From Stipa capillata (taxonomy: Eukaryota > Streptophyta > Magnoliopsida > Poales > Poaceae), in assembly GCA_019208055.1 (NCBI GenBank), contig JAGXJF010004003.1, forward strand, positions 171,451-235,450: a DNA stretch of 64,000 nt, read 5' to 3'. The notes below the pieces were generated by a model. That model searched no databases, had not been told where the DNA came from, and saw only the letters and a program-made list of their open reading frames with translations. The translations under genes were made by a program, and so were the position numbers. This document shows positions 1 through 8,540 of the stretch, in pieces. Numbering within the stretch: position 1 is the first letter of the stretch; each line of letters starts with the position of its first letter.

Positions 1-975
1 CACTTGGTTCGTACGAGAACCGTACATCCACACCCGATCCATCTGGCTACACGTGCTGCACAACAAGGAAATTAGTGTTAAATTAACCTAATAAAAGAAA
101 GCCACCTAGCTTCTCATCGAAAAAAAGGAGCTTATGCAGAAATCGTACTGCAATTTAACGGTTTAAGGGTATAAACGTAAATATCAAAATACGGAACATC
201 GGCATGAGATGAAATGCATGTCATGAAACAGAGGACATAAAATAAAGACTAATGCAAATGTAATCAATTTAATCGGAGTCTGGACGCTGAAAATATCGCG
301 ATCCGAATTTCTCCGGCGGTTCCGGAAACCCTAATTTGAGTTTTTAGTCAATTTTATTTTCTCTACAATGCAAACACGAATGAAAATGACATAATTGCAT
401 AGATCTTATTTTTCTGAACATTTTGATATATTATTTGCATTTTTCTGACTAATAATGAATTTTCTATTATTTTTATAAGATTTAAATATTTAAATACTCT
501 TTTTGATCTTTTCCTCAGTAAAAATAATAAATAAATAAATTCAAAAATAGTAGGCCCTGACAGGTGGGTCCCACTGGTCATATTTTTATTTTTATTTTTA
601 TTTTTATTTATTTTTTCTGAGGGCTGGCGGTCGATCGGCCGGGACGCCGGCCGAGCTCGATCGACCGCGGCGGCAAGCGGCGGTGGCGCGGGAAGCGGCG
701 GCGGACGGAGGAGGGAGGATGGAGCGCGGCGGCTTACCGGGAGGCGGCGCGGCGAGGCAGGTGGCGGCGAGGGAGGCGGCGAGGCGGGCCGGGAAGCTTC
801 AGGGGCTGGCCTGGCGGCGGCGGCGGTGGCGGGAGAGCGTCGGCGGGTGGCGGCGGCGGCTTGGGGAGGTCGGCGGCGGGCGGCACGAGCTCCGGTCGGC
901 GGCGGCGCTTGCGGGCGGCTCGAGGTTCCGGAGGACACGAAGCTCGGCTGCGAGTGGGAGTGAGGGAGTGAGCTT
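1..975 (-). mobile_element. Decayed Tekay-type gypsy LTR fragment
   Basis: No host gene is visible. Read on the minus strand, the block at about 260-345 (AAATTAGGGTTTC, a GGATCGCG core, then GATTAAATTGATT) matches the plus-strand block at about 42505-42595. The motif around 560 (GGGACCCACCTGTCA on the minus strand) is echoed near 42135. The strongly GC-rich tract 620-960 gives long open frames on both strands, but they are low-complexity Ala/Arg/Pro frames with no family resemblance. This looks like the middle of an old LTR cut off at about 975 by CACTA sequence. The assignment to a Tekay-type LTR rests on recalled family style and is an inference; the homology to the second region is seen directly. 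Confidence 0.45.
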
Positions 976-977
976 TA

Positions 978-1396
978 GTACATACGGCTCCAAGTAGGGA
1001 ACCGTCTGTACAAATAACACAGACAGCTCCCAACTGGGACCGTCTGTGGAATTAGTACAGACGGTACCGTTTGGGAGCCGTCTGTACTATATGGATTAGT
1101 ACAGACGGCTACCAACTGGGACCGTCTGTGGCATTAGTGCAGACGGTCCTTGTTGAGAGCCGTCTGCACTGTGGTACCCAGTGTAGACGGCTGCAGTTGG
1201 AAGCCGTCTGTATTATTTGTACAGACAGTTCCGCGTGCGAACCGTTTGTATTGTGCCGTCCCGCTTGTTCGCCATCCTTGATTATCATTTGTACAGACGG
1301 TTGGTGTTGGGAACCATCTGTGATAAGTATTGTACAGACGTCTCCCGGTTGCCGTCTGTACAAGGGGCGTCCTGTTAAATGCTATCTGTAGTAGTG
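978..1396. mobile_element. CACTA transposon terminus with subterminal hairpin repeats
   Basis: The right edge reads TAGTAGTG at about 1389-1396, which on the minus strand is CACTACTACAGA, a typical CACTA (En/Spm) terminal inverted repeat. Inward lies a dense array of the 8-mer ACAGACGG and its complement CCGTCTGT, about 16 intact or near-intact copies in alternating orientation. They form successive small palindromes roughly 40 bp apart. Such subterminal arrays are the transposase-binding regions of CACTA elements. The opposite terminus and the transposase are not seen, so this is a terminal fragment or the end of an element truncated by older sequence on its left. Confidence 0.75.
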
Positions 1397-1489
1397 ATTG
1401 TGAATACTCTTACATGCATGTATGATCCTTCCTTCCTGGCTTCCCACGGAAGCAACAGTGTGCTCAATCAGCTACGTGCTTATTGCATT

Positions 1490-2080
1490 CTCTTTTTAGA
1501 TAATGGAAAAGTTTTACTCCCCGATCTCTATATCTAACTATGCACACAGCTTTCAATTTATTACAAAGCCATTATAAACCGGTAGCAAACTCTATTGACG
1601 TGATGGCCATGTAGTACAAAAACTAGTCACTATATAACCTCTTAAGTGCTCACCACTTAAATTTGACATACACTCCATGGTAAGCAACTCTGATCTCCTG
1701 GCTCCAACTTCTATTGGCTCCCTATCATGTAAACATTGTACAGAAGACCAAGATCGTAGTCAATCGATATACAAGAAAACAACCTGCGAGGGATTAGATA
1801 ACTTCTTTATATCAAAAACCAAATCATTCCTTCCCAACCAACCAGAACAAAAAGGTGCAGCCACGCCTATGTAAATAAGTGAGTGGAAAGACCTACGCAC
1901 ACCAATTAGCCAATCCCTATAATTATGAGAAATGCCACACAGAGGAGTAATTTGAAATGTTAAATGAATGAAGTGCCAGGGAACTCCAGCTAGGGGACAT
2001 TAGAAAAAGAAATGGTGAATAGTCTCATCATGGTGGCAAAACTTACACCATTTGTGATGCGGGAAAGACAATGAGTAATA
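1490..2080 (-). pseudogene. L1-type LINE 3' part: zinc-knuckle domain and tail (broken)
   Basis: Translated on the minus strand, about 2060-1870 gives the C-terminal zinc-binding module of plant L1-type LINE polyproteins (zf-RVT): a C-x2-C then HHDETIHHFFF pattern, followed by a W-containing stretch and DWLIG. Frames are broken by stops, for example just after the HHDETIHHFFF motif. The lower-coordinate end (about 1490-1520) would be the 3' untranslated end of the element. This piece is collinear with the reverse transcriptase relic at 3130-4520, from which it is separated by about 1 kb of unrelated sequence. It is therefore one LINE interrupted by a later insertion. Confidence 0.6.
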
Positions 2081-2084
2081 GCAT

Positions 2085-3130
2085 TCATCATGCATACGAC
2101 AAACCGAGGACGGTTTGTTTTGAAGAAAGAGAGGATGATGCGAGTGCATCAGTGACCATTTGTATTTATCAATATGACTCTTTATGTTGGAAAGAAGTGC
2201 TAAGCCTCATTGATAAATATTATCAGGTGGATTCAATTACTTGTCTTATACACTTCATATATCGAGAGGCAGAGCTACTACTTTACTTTTATGATACGTG
2301 CAGGACACTTGTTGAGCTATACAAGTCCAAAGTGAAGATGAGATGTGCTGGCGTCTAGCGGGAAGAGAGGGAGGAAGGACTGCGGTACAAGTCAAAATAC
2401 ACAAGTTTCTGCATACATATTTGGAACGTATATCGAGTCTACTTTCCGACGAATCAAACGGTGCACGATTTGGAGCTTCCTAGAGAAAGCTATGGCCATG
2501 GAAGTAAAGGTTGCACGAGCTATCTCAGACTGCACGTAAGAATTGACATACTAAATCCAGAGCTTATATGGCAAGTATTGGTGGAACCATAAACCATCCA
2601 AAGGTTACGAATGCCATCCTTATCTGGCTCCACTCGGATTTGGGGCAAAAAATGCAAGGAAATAGAAGATGGAAAGGGTTGGGCTCGGTTCGGATTTGGT
2701 TCGGACAGCCAGGAGGTCCGAATTTAAAACAGTCGTGGTTTCCTTATATGAACTCCAACTTAGGCAAATAAGTACTTGTTGGAAAGATAACTCCGAGTAC
2801 TTTCCAACGGGTATACGCCCATCCACAGATTCCTTTCGGTCCATCCGCAATCATCAAAACAAATCAGAGATTATATCTGTTACTTTCCAAATAGAGTCTT
2901 GTAACTTAGGGAAGTTAGAGTTAGGTAGAACTTCGACCCTAACACTAGGATATGTCGTTCCGTTGGGAATTGGGGACTTGGCGATCGTTGCTCGTGGTCT
3001 CGCGACGATCATCTATCGGTCTGTTTGGGAGTTTTCCGAAGAGTTGAGGGTTCGTGCATTGGCGCGGGTGTTCAGCTAGCGAGATCATCTATTCATATCA
3101 TCTATCCATGGTTCCTCACCGAGAAGATCG
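2085..3130. mobile_element. Insertion splitting the LINE, type unresolved
   Basis: About 1.05 kb of sequence lies between two halves of the same minus-strand LINE. I recognise no domain in it; short open frames at 2071-2358 and 2669-3079 resemble nothing known to me. Its size and position would fit a solo LTR, but I could not define TG/CA ends or a target duplication. Boundaries are approximate and inferred only from where the LINE homology stops and resumes. Confidence 0.35.
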
Positions 3131-4520
3131 GGCCACCCCGTATCAATTTGTCCTCTTGAAAATTACGCTTTGCGAGATTATCCTTAGTTAAAAGTACCCC
3201 CTATTAAGGTACCATAAACTATCTTAATCTTTAATGGTGGCTTTATTCTCAATAAGTACCAGCACTTAGAACGAAATTGAGAATTCCTCATGGCATTGTA
3301 CATGGACTGAACTATAAAATGTCCAGATGCATGTAGGTGCCATCTAAAATATCTCATATCGAATTTAACAAGACCTTAGAGACCTTTTGAACCAACAAGA
3401 GTTCCAAACCACTACATGTTGGCCTATGATCGCCCGACAAAATGTAATATTTAAGAGGATCAGACCCATAACTTTGGCTACCGTAACATTTTTTTTTCTG
3501 GCTATATTGTATAAACGCAGGAACTTGTACATAATGGAGTACTGTCTATCCAAATTTTTCTCGGAATCTAATATCCTCCATGAAATTGGCCTAAAAAGAC
3601 CCAAATCGGAAGAAATTATTTTTAACTTTCACCAATCCTTTCCAAAATTGGGAATCCATGTGCTAAACTTGCACGTGTGATAGAGGTCTACCCCGCTGGT
3701 GTTTAGTGCGACATAACTCTTGCCAGATCTCGTCCTCATTCAAAAGCTTGAAAGACCATTTACTTAACAAATATTTATTCTTCAGCTCTAGGTCTTGAAT
3801 ACCAAGCCCTCCCTAATCTTTGGATTGACAAAATATGTCTCATTTAGTACGCATATAGTTTCGTTTGTGGGAGTTGCTCTACTAGTAAAGTCTGGACATA
3901 TAGAAATCTAATTGTTTGCATACCTCCTTTGGCAGCTCCAAAAACAACATCATAAACAAAGGAAGGCTACTCAAAATTGAGTTGATCGAAACCAGTCGAC
4001 CTCATTGGATAAGTTACGCCCTTTCCAAATGCTCAATCTTTTCTCGAAATGATCTTCTACCCCCTTCCAGGAGCTTTCAGAAGTGAATCGGTATCCCCAT
4101 ATATCTAAATAGGGAGGATCCCACCCCACAGCCAAAAAGCTGAGTGTACTAGGTCTCGTACTTCTTGTCTCTACCGAAACAATAGAATTCACTCTTATAG
4201 AAATTGACTTTTAGCCCCAAAAACTGTTCAAAAGCGCTAAGAGGCAGTTTCATATTAATTTCCTGCTCGAGGTTATGATCTATAAATAGGATAGTGTCAT
4301 CCGCATATTAAAAAACGGAGATGCCATTATTGATCAGACGAGGTACCACACCACTCATCTGCACACACTCTTTAGCATGGCAGATAAAAGATGGAGATCA
4401 TATTCACTATAATATTAAACAATATAGGTGATAACATGTCACCCCGACGGAGCCATTTTTGTCTGGAAATAAGTTCGAACATCATCATTAACTATCAGTC
4501 CAGGCGCACCACTTTGGGGA
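3130..4520 (-). pseudogene. L1-type LINE reverse transcriptase relic
   Basis: On the minus strand the translation from about 4450 downward follows the order of plant L1-type reverse transcriptases. An LSPILFNI block is near 4425. An intact catalytic YADD box followed by TILF lies at 4296-4307. A KYLGIPL-like region follows, then an RIKPPLKIKI block near 3240, typical of the segment just before the C-terminal zinc knuckle. Many stops and frameshifts interrupt it, so it cannot encode an active enzyme. The 3' continuation is at 1490-2080 beyond an insertion. No endonuclease domain or ORF1 was recognised. Confidence 0.7.
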
Positions 4521-5130
4521 AAACCCCTTCATATGTAAAGGCTGCTCTAGGGACGAATTGGGTCACTGCCGGGCATGGCGACGATCCTCGCCGTCGAAGA
4601 GGTAGCGGGCAGGAACGGATCGAGGAGAACTGCCGAGACGTCAAAGCTTGCAGTGTGGCGCAATCCATCGGATTTGCACCCAAATGACGCGGCACTAGAG
4701 TCACCGCGGCCAAGGCATCCCCAAGCGTGGACGCCGGAGACGTGCATCTAGGAGGCAGGGGGCCCGCCATGGGCGCACCACCGCACCGGCGGATTGCCGA
4801 GGCCTGACCGGACACTCCAGAGTGCCTAGCATTCACCTCAGAACCCTTAGATGCCCGCCGGCGCTGCACCGTGGTCCATCCAGCAGAGTGCCGAGCATTC
4901 GCCTCAGAACCTTTAGATGCCTACCGGCGCTGCACCGTCGTCCATCCATCCATCCTCCAAGTGAAAACTTGCATGCAAAGACGGGGACACTATCGTGACT
5001 CGAAGATCAGCACTAGGTGAATCCGGCAGCGAGATAGGATCTTCGCTGTTGCCATCCGCGAGTGCCCTAATTCGCCTCCTGCCGGCCCTCTGCTTTTCTC
5101 TCTCACTTGGTAGTTGATCGCACAAGAGAG
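4520..5130. other. GC-rich non-coding tract with a 66-bp tandem duplication
   Basis: No recognisable gene. Open frames here (for example 4495-4869 on the minus strand) are compositional. A unit of about 66 bp beginning AGAGTGCC at 4818 is repeated directly after itself to about 4950, with several differences (shared core CCGGCGCTGCACCGT). The tract may be the 5' remainder of the neighbouring LINE or an unrelated repeat. Confidence 0.4.
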
Positions 5131-6208
5131 TTAAGGTGCATGAACACTGTGTAGCAACAATAACTTACATTGACTGCACACTCGTCTGCATAGAGTGAGA
5201 GCTACACTAGCCTCAAACGCTCATTGAGATATTTAGGCACGACATATGTGAAATCGACAGGTTTAAACGACGACACGGACAGGTGGCTAGGGCGCGCGCG
5301 CGGCGACCGACACTAACTGAGGAAAGGAAAACGTCACGCCTTACGGTGTGGTACGTGCCCGCCGCGCAGCGTTGATCTATCCTTCGGTCACTCTACAGGA
5401 GTACGTTCGTTTCTACGTACTCCTACATATCGATGAGATTGACGAGGACATGCACGCAAGCAGAGCAATACTACGTCTTACATTTCAAGGAATAAACCGT
5501 TCGCATCGGTTGATCGATCGATCGATATCTACGTATGCCTGCGGCCTAGCTAGCTGACCACTCTAGTATCTAGTGCCAGCTGGTAGCAAGCAGGAGAGGC
5601 TCGTCGGTGTGGATCTCCACCCTAGCTAGCACCCGGCGCCAAGCTATCTTGTTCGCTTCCTGTATCCTCTTCACGCCCAGGCAAGGCAAACACGACTGCT
5701 ACTAGTATAGGAGAAGAAGCGAATAAGCCGCATGTGACCGTGCATGTGTGCCGCGTCCTTGCTCTGTAGACACGCAGCTGGAAGAAAAAGCTGTGTACTG
5801 GCAGCTTGCGTCAAGATCGGTGATCTTGTACGAATTCATAGCCTGCGGAGGAGGAACCTGCATCTTATTCAAGTTTTTATCTGAACAGCACTAGAACGTC
5901 ACTACTGAGTACACAATAGGAGTAGAAAATCATTTACGAGCATTCAAAAATGTGTGTGCCCACACTGTAGGTGGGTCCCACGATGTCAGAGCGAGACATC
6001 GGATGGAGTTAGCTAATTAGCCGAAGCAAGCCAAGCCTCACCGAACCCAGGTAAGCGCACGATTGGCGCGCACCGAATCAACCAATGAGGCGGTCGAAGT
6101 CGAACCGGCGTCCGGTTCCGGATCCGGCCGGGTCCGTGTCGAGGTCGAACCCGTACGTGTTGGGGTCCCGCATTGAGTAGAGTGAGTGACCACGACTCGT
6201 CGGACTCG
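5131..6208. other. Distal upstream region of the U-box gene, no feature seen
   Basis: Intergenic sequence between the LINE debris and the hAT element. It holds a short (TCGA)n run near 5510-5525. The open frames are short and show no codon bias or family resemblance. No promoter element stands out. Confidence 0.4.
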
Positions 6209-6831
6209 CCCACACGTAAAGCTGGCCACATGGGCCGGCCCGGCACGGCACGGCCCGGCCCGCCTATAAAAAGGCCTGGCACGGCACGGCCCATGTAGGC
6301 CCTTTTATAAAAGGGCCGTGCCGGGCCGGCCCGAAGGCCGGGTTTAGAGGATCGGCCTGGCACGCGAGTTAAAAAGGCCGGCCCGGCCCGGCACGGCTGC
6401 GGGCCGGCCCGTGTTCATTTTCGGCCTTCCGGGCCTTTAACATTTTAAAATTTTAGAAAATTATAAAAATTCAGAAAAAATATATAAAAATCTAAAAAAT
6501 TTAGAAAAAAATACAGAAAAAATCTAAAAAATTAAAAAAATATATAGAAAAATCTAAAAAATTAAAAAAAAATACAGAAAAATCTAAAAAATTAAGAAAA
6601 AATACATGGGCCGCGCCGGGCCGTGCCGGGTCCGTGCCGTGCCGGGCCGGCCCGCGAATAAAAAGGCCGGGCCGTGCCTGGCCTTAAGGCCTCGCCTCGG
6701 GGATCGGCCCTGTTCCGTGGCGGGCCGAAGGCCGGCCCGGCCCTTTTATTCCCGTGCCGTGCCGGGCCAAAAATCCGTGCCCGTGGGCCGGCCTTTTTGG
6801 CCCGGCCTTTTTGGCCAGCTTTACCCACACG
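6209..6831. mobile_element. 607-bp hAT-type MITE with exact 8-bp target duplication
   Basis: The element spans 6217-6823. It begins TAAAGCTGGCC and ends with the exact complement GGCCAGCTTTA. It is flanked by identical 8-bp copies CCCACACG at 6209-6216 and 6824-6831. Eight-bp duplications with short terminal repeats are diagnostic of the hAT superfamily. Both ends are built from repeated GGCCGG, GGCACGG and AAAAGGCC blocks that pair with each other. The centre (about 6430-6605) is nearly pure A/T with a repeated AATCTAAAAAATTAA unit. There is no coding capacity. It lies about 270 bp upstream of the U-box start codon, so it occupies the proximal promoter. Confidence 0.93.
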
Positions 6832-6851
6832 TGCTGCCCACCTCCCGCCTA

Positions 6852-6950
6852 CTTATACACCGCGGCGCCCTTCGTCTCCCTCGATCTCCACTCCCCCACC
6901 AGCCCCCTCCACTCTCCCCTCTCCCCTCTCCCCTCTCCTCTCGTCTCCAC
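6852..6950 (+). promoter_or_regulatory. Core promoter and pyrimidine patch of the U-box gene
   Basis: A TATA-like CTTATACA lies at 6852-6859. It is followed about 50 bp later by a long CT-rich run of repeated CTCTCCC units (about 6900-6950), the pyrimidine patch typical of grass core promoters and 5' leaders. The start codon at 7093 would then follow a leader of about 200 nt. The hAT element ends only 28 bp upstream of the TATA-like box. The transcription start is inferred, not seen. Confidence 0.5.
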
Positions 6951-7092
6951 GGCTCCACCCACCCCCAACCCACCCACCACCACGCGCATCGCATCTCCAT
7001 CGCGAGCTTGCTAGCTAGCTAGCTACCTAGGCCACCAGATCCAAATCACATCGGCGGCGTTGAGCTGACGACCCGCCGCAAGAGTCTCTCCA

Positions 7093-8316
7093 ATGCCCGG
7101 GAGCGTGCCGCTCGCGCTGGGCCTCGACACGGCGGGTCTGCAGGTGCCGTGGTATTTTCGGTGCCCCATCTCGCTGGAGCTCATGCGCGACCCCGTCACC
7201 GTCGCCACCGGCCAGACCTACGACCGCGCCAGCATCGAGTCCTGGGTCGCCACGGGGAACACCACCTGCCCCGTCACCCGCGCGCCGCTCGCCGACTTCA
7301 CGCTCATCCCCAACCACACCCTCCGCCGCCTCATCCAGGAATGGTGCGTCGCGCACCGCTCCCTCGGCGTCGAGCGCATCCCCACGCCCAAGCAGCCGGC
7401 AGACCCGGACCTCATCCGCTCCCTAATCGCCCAGGGCCCTGGCCTCCCCGCGCTCAGGAAGCTCAGGGCGCTGGCCAGGGAGTCCGACAAGAACAGGCTC
7501 GTCATGGCCACGCACGAGACCAGGGCGGCGCTGGTTGACATGGCGTTCGGAGGAGGCGGCGAGGAGTCCCAGGCGGAGGCCATGGCGGTGCTCGCCCTGG
7601 TCGGGATGGGGGAGGTGGAGGCTGTTGATGTGGTGGGGAGGGAGGAGAGGGTGACCAGGCTGGGCAAGGTTCTTGGCGGACAGGGCACGACGTTGGAGGC
7701 CAAGGTTAACGCCGGTGCCGTCGTGGAGGCGGCGGCCGCGGTGTCCGGGGCGGAGGCCAGGGTGGTGCTGGGCGAGGCGGAGGGAGTCATTGAGGGGCTG
7801 GTCGCGCTGGTGGAAGAGAAGGCCAACGCCCGAGCCGTGCGCGTCGGGATCCGGGGCCTCTTCGCGCTCTGCCTGGCCAAGGAGAACCGGTCGCGCGCAG
7901 TGGCGGCCGGCGCCGCAGCGGCGCTTGCGCGGCGCGTGGCGGAGGGCGGCGGGGCGGGGGAGCCGGAACGCGCGCTGGCCGCGGTGGAGCGGCTGTGCCG
8001 GACGGAGGGCGGCCGAGACTCGGTGGTCGCTGGCGCCGGTGGCGGCGCCGCGGCGGTGACCGCGCTGGTGCGCGCCATGTCCGGACGCGCGGCGGAGCAC
8101 GCGGCGGGCGCGCTTGTGGCCGTAGTGGGCGGGTCGGAGGCGCTGCAGGTGGAGGCCGTCCGAGCGGGCGCCATGAGCCAGCTACTGATGATGGTGCAGG
8201 GCGGCTGCTCGGAGCGCGCCAAGCGCAAGGCGCAGCACCTACTGAAGCTGCTCCGGTCCGCCTGGCCGACCACCGGCTCCATGGCCAACTCCGACGACTT
8301 CCTCCAACCATACTAA
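7093..8316 (+). CDS. U-box/ARM-repeat E3 ubiquitin ligase, PUB20/21 (CMPG) type
   Basis: The intact single-exon gene encodes 407 aa and is strongly GC-rich, as grass single-exon PUB genes are. Residues about 17-84 form the U-box: FRCPISLELMRDPVTV, then GQTYDR, IESW, TCPVTR and NHTLRRLIQEWC. This domain recruits the E2 enzyme. It is followed by GVERIPTPKQPAD, a linker signature of the PUB20/21/CMPG clade. Residues about 115-395 are Ala/Val/Leu-rich helical repeats of ARM type (for example VRVGIRGLFALCLAKENR), the likely substrate platform. The family attaches ubiquitin to targets in the cytosol or nucleus and several members limit or shape defence signalling; the substrate here is unknown. The chosen ATG is the first in the leader, sits just ahead of the U-box, and gives a normal length for short clade members. 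It faces the bHLH gene tail to tail. A hAT element occupies its promoter. Confidence 0.93.
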   Translation: MPGSVPLALGLDTAGLQVPWYFRCPISLELMRDPVTVATGQTYDRASIESWVATGNTTCPVTRAPLADFTLIPNHTLRRLIQEWCVAHRSLGVERIPTPKQPADPDLIRSLIAQGPGLPALRKLRALARESDKNRLVMATHETRAALVDMAFGGGGEESQAEAMAVLALVGMGEVEAVDVVGREERVTRLGKVLGGQGTTLEAKVNAGAVVEAAAAVSGAEARVVLGEAEGVIEGLVALVEEKANARAVRVGIRGLFALCLAKENRSRAVAAGAAAALARRVAEGGGAGEPERALAAVERLCRTEGGRDSVVAGAGGGAAAVTALVRAMSGRAAEHAAGALVAVVGGSEALQVEAVRAGAMSQLLMMVQGGCSERAKRKAQHLLKLLRSAWPTTGSMANSDDFLQPY

Positions 8317-8540
8317 TTAACCCATCTATATAGCACGGTCGCATTTGTATCCCCTTCCGAATCCAACCACGGCGGGGCTGCGGCGGCGCGGACGTGGCGT
8401 GTATGTAACGGCGGTAGTAGGATCGGCGGAGAGATATTTCTCCCCTCAAATTTGCAATTTTGTATGTATCGTTGGCGGTAGGGAGGACGGGTTCTTGATC
8501 TGATCAATAGGAAAAAAGTCACCAAATTTTTCCTGCGAAA
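8317..8540 (+). other. Probable 3' untranslated region of the U-box gene
   Basis: Non-coding sequence after the stop codon, becoming A/T-rich. An AATAGG-type weak polyadenylation signal lies at about 8504 and T-rich sequence follows. The end is inferred. Confidence 0.4.

Noticed and set aside
363..1033. Overlapping frames of 60-191 codons on both strands in the GC-rich tract
   Set aside because: Low-complexity Ala/Arg/Pro composition, mutually incompatible strands, and homology of the surrounding sequence to an LTR.
7218..8449. Long minus-strand open frames (356, 225 and 220 codons) opposite the U-box gene
   Set aside because: They are mirror frames of a very GC-rich coding sequence, Ser/Ala/Pro/Arg-rich, with no family resemblance; the plus frame encodes a clear U-box and ARM repeats.
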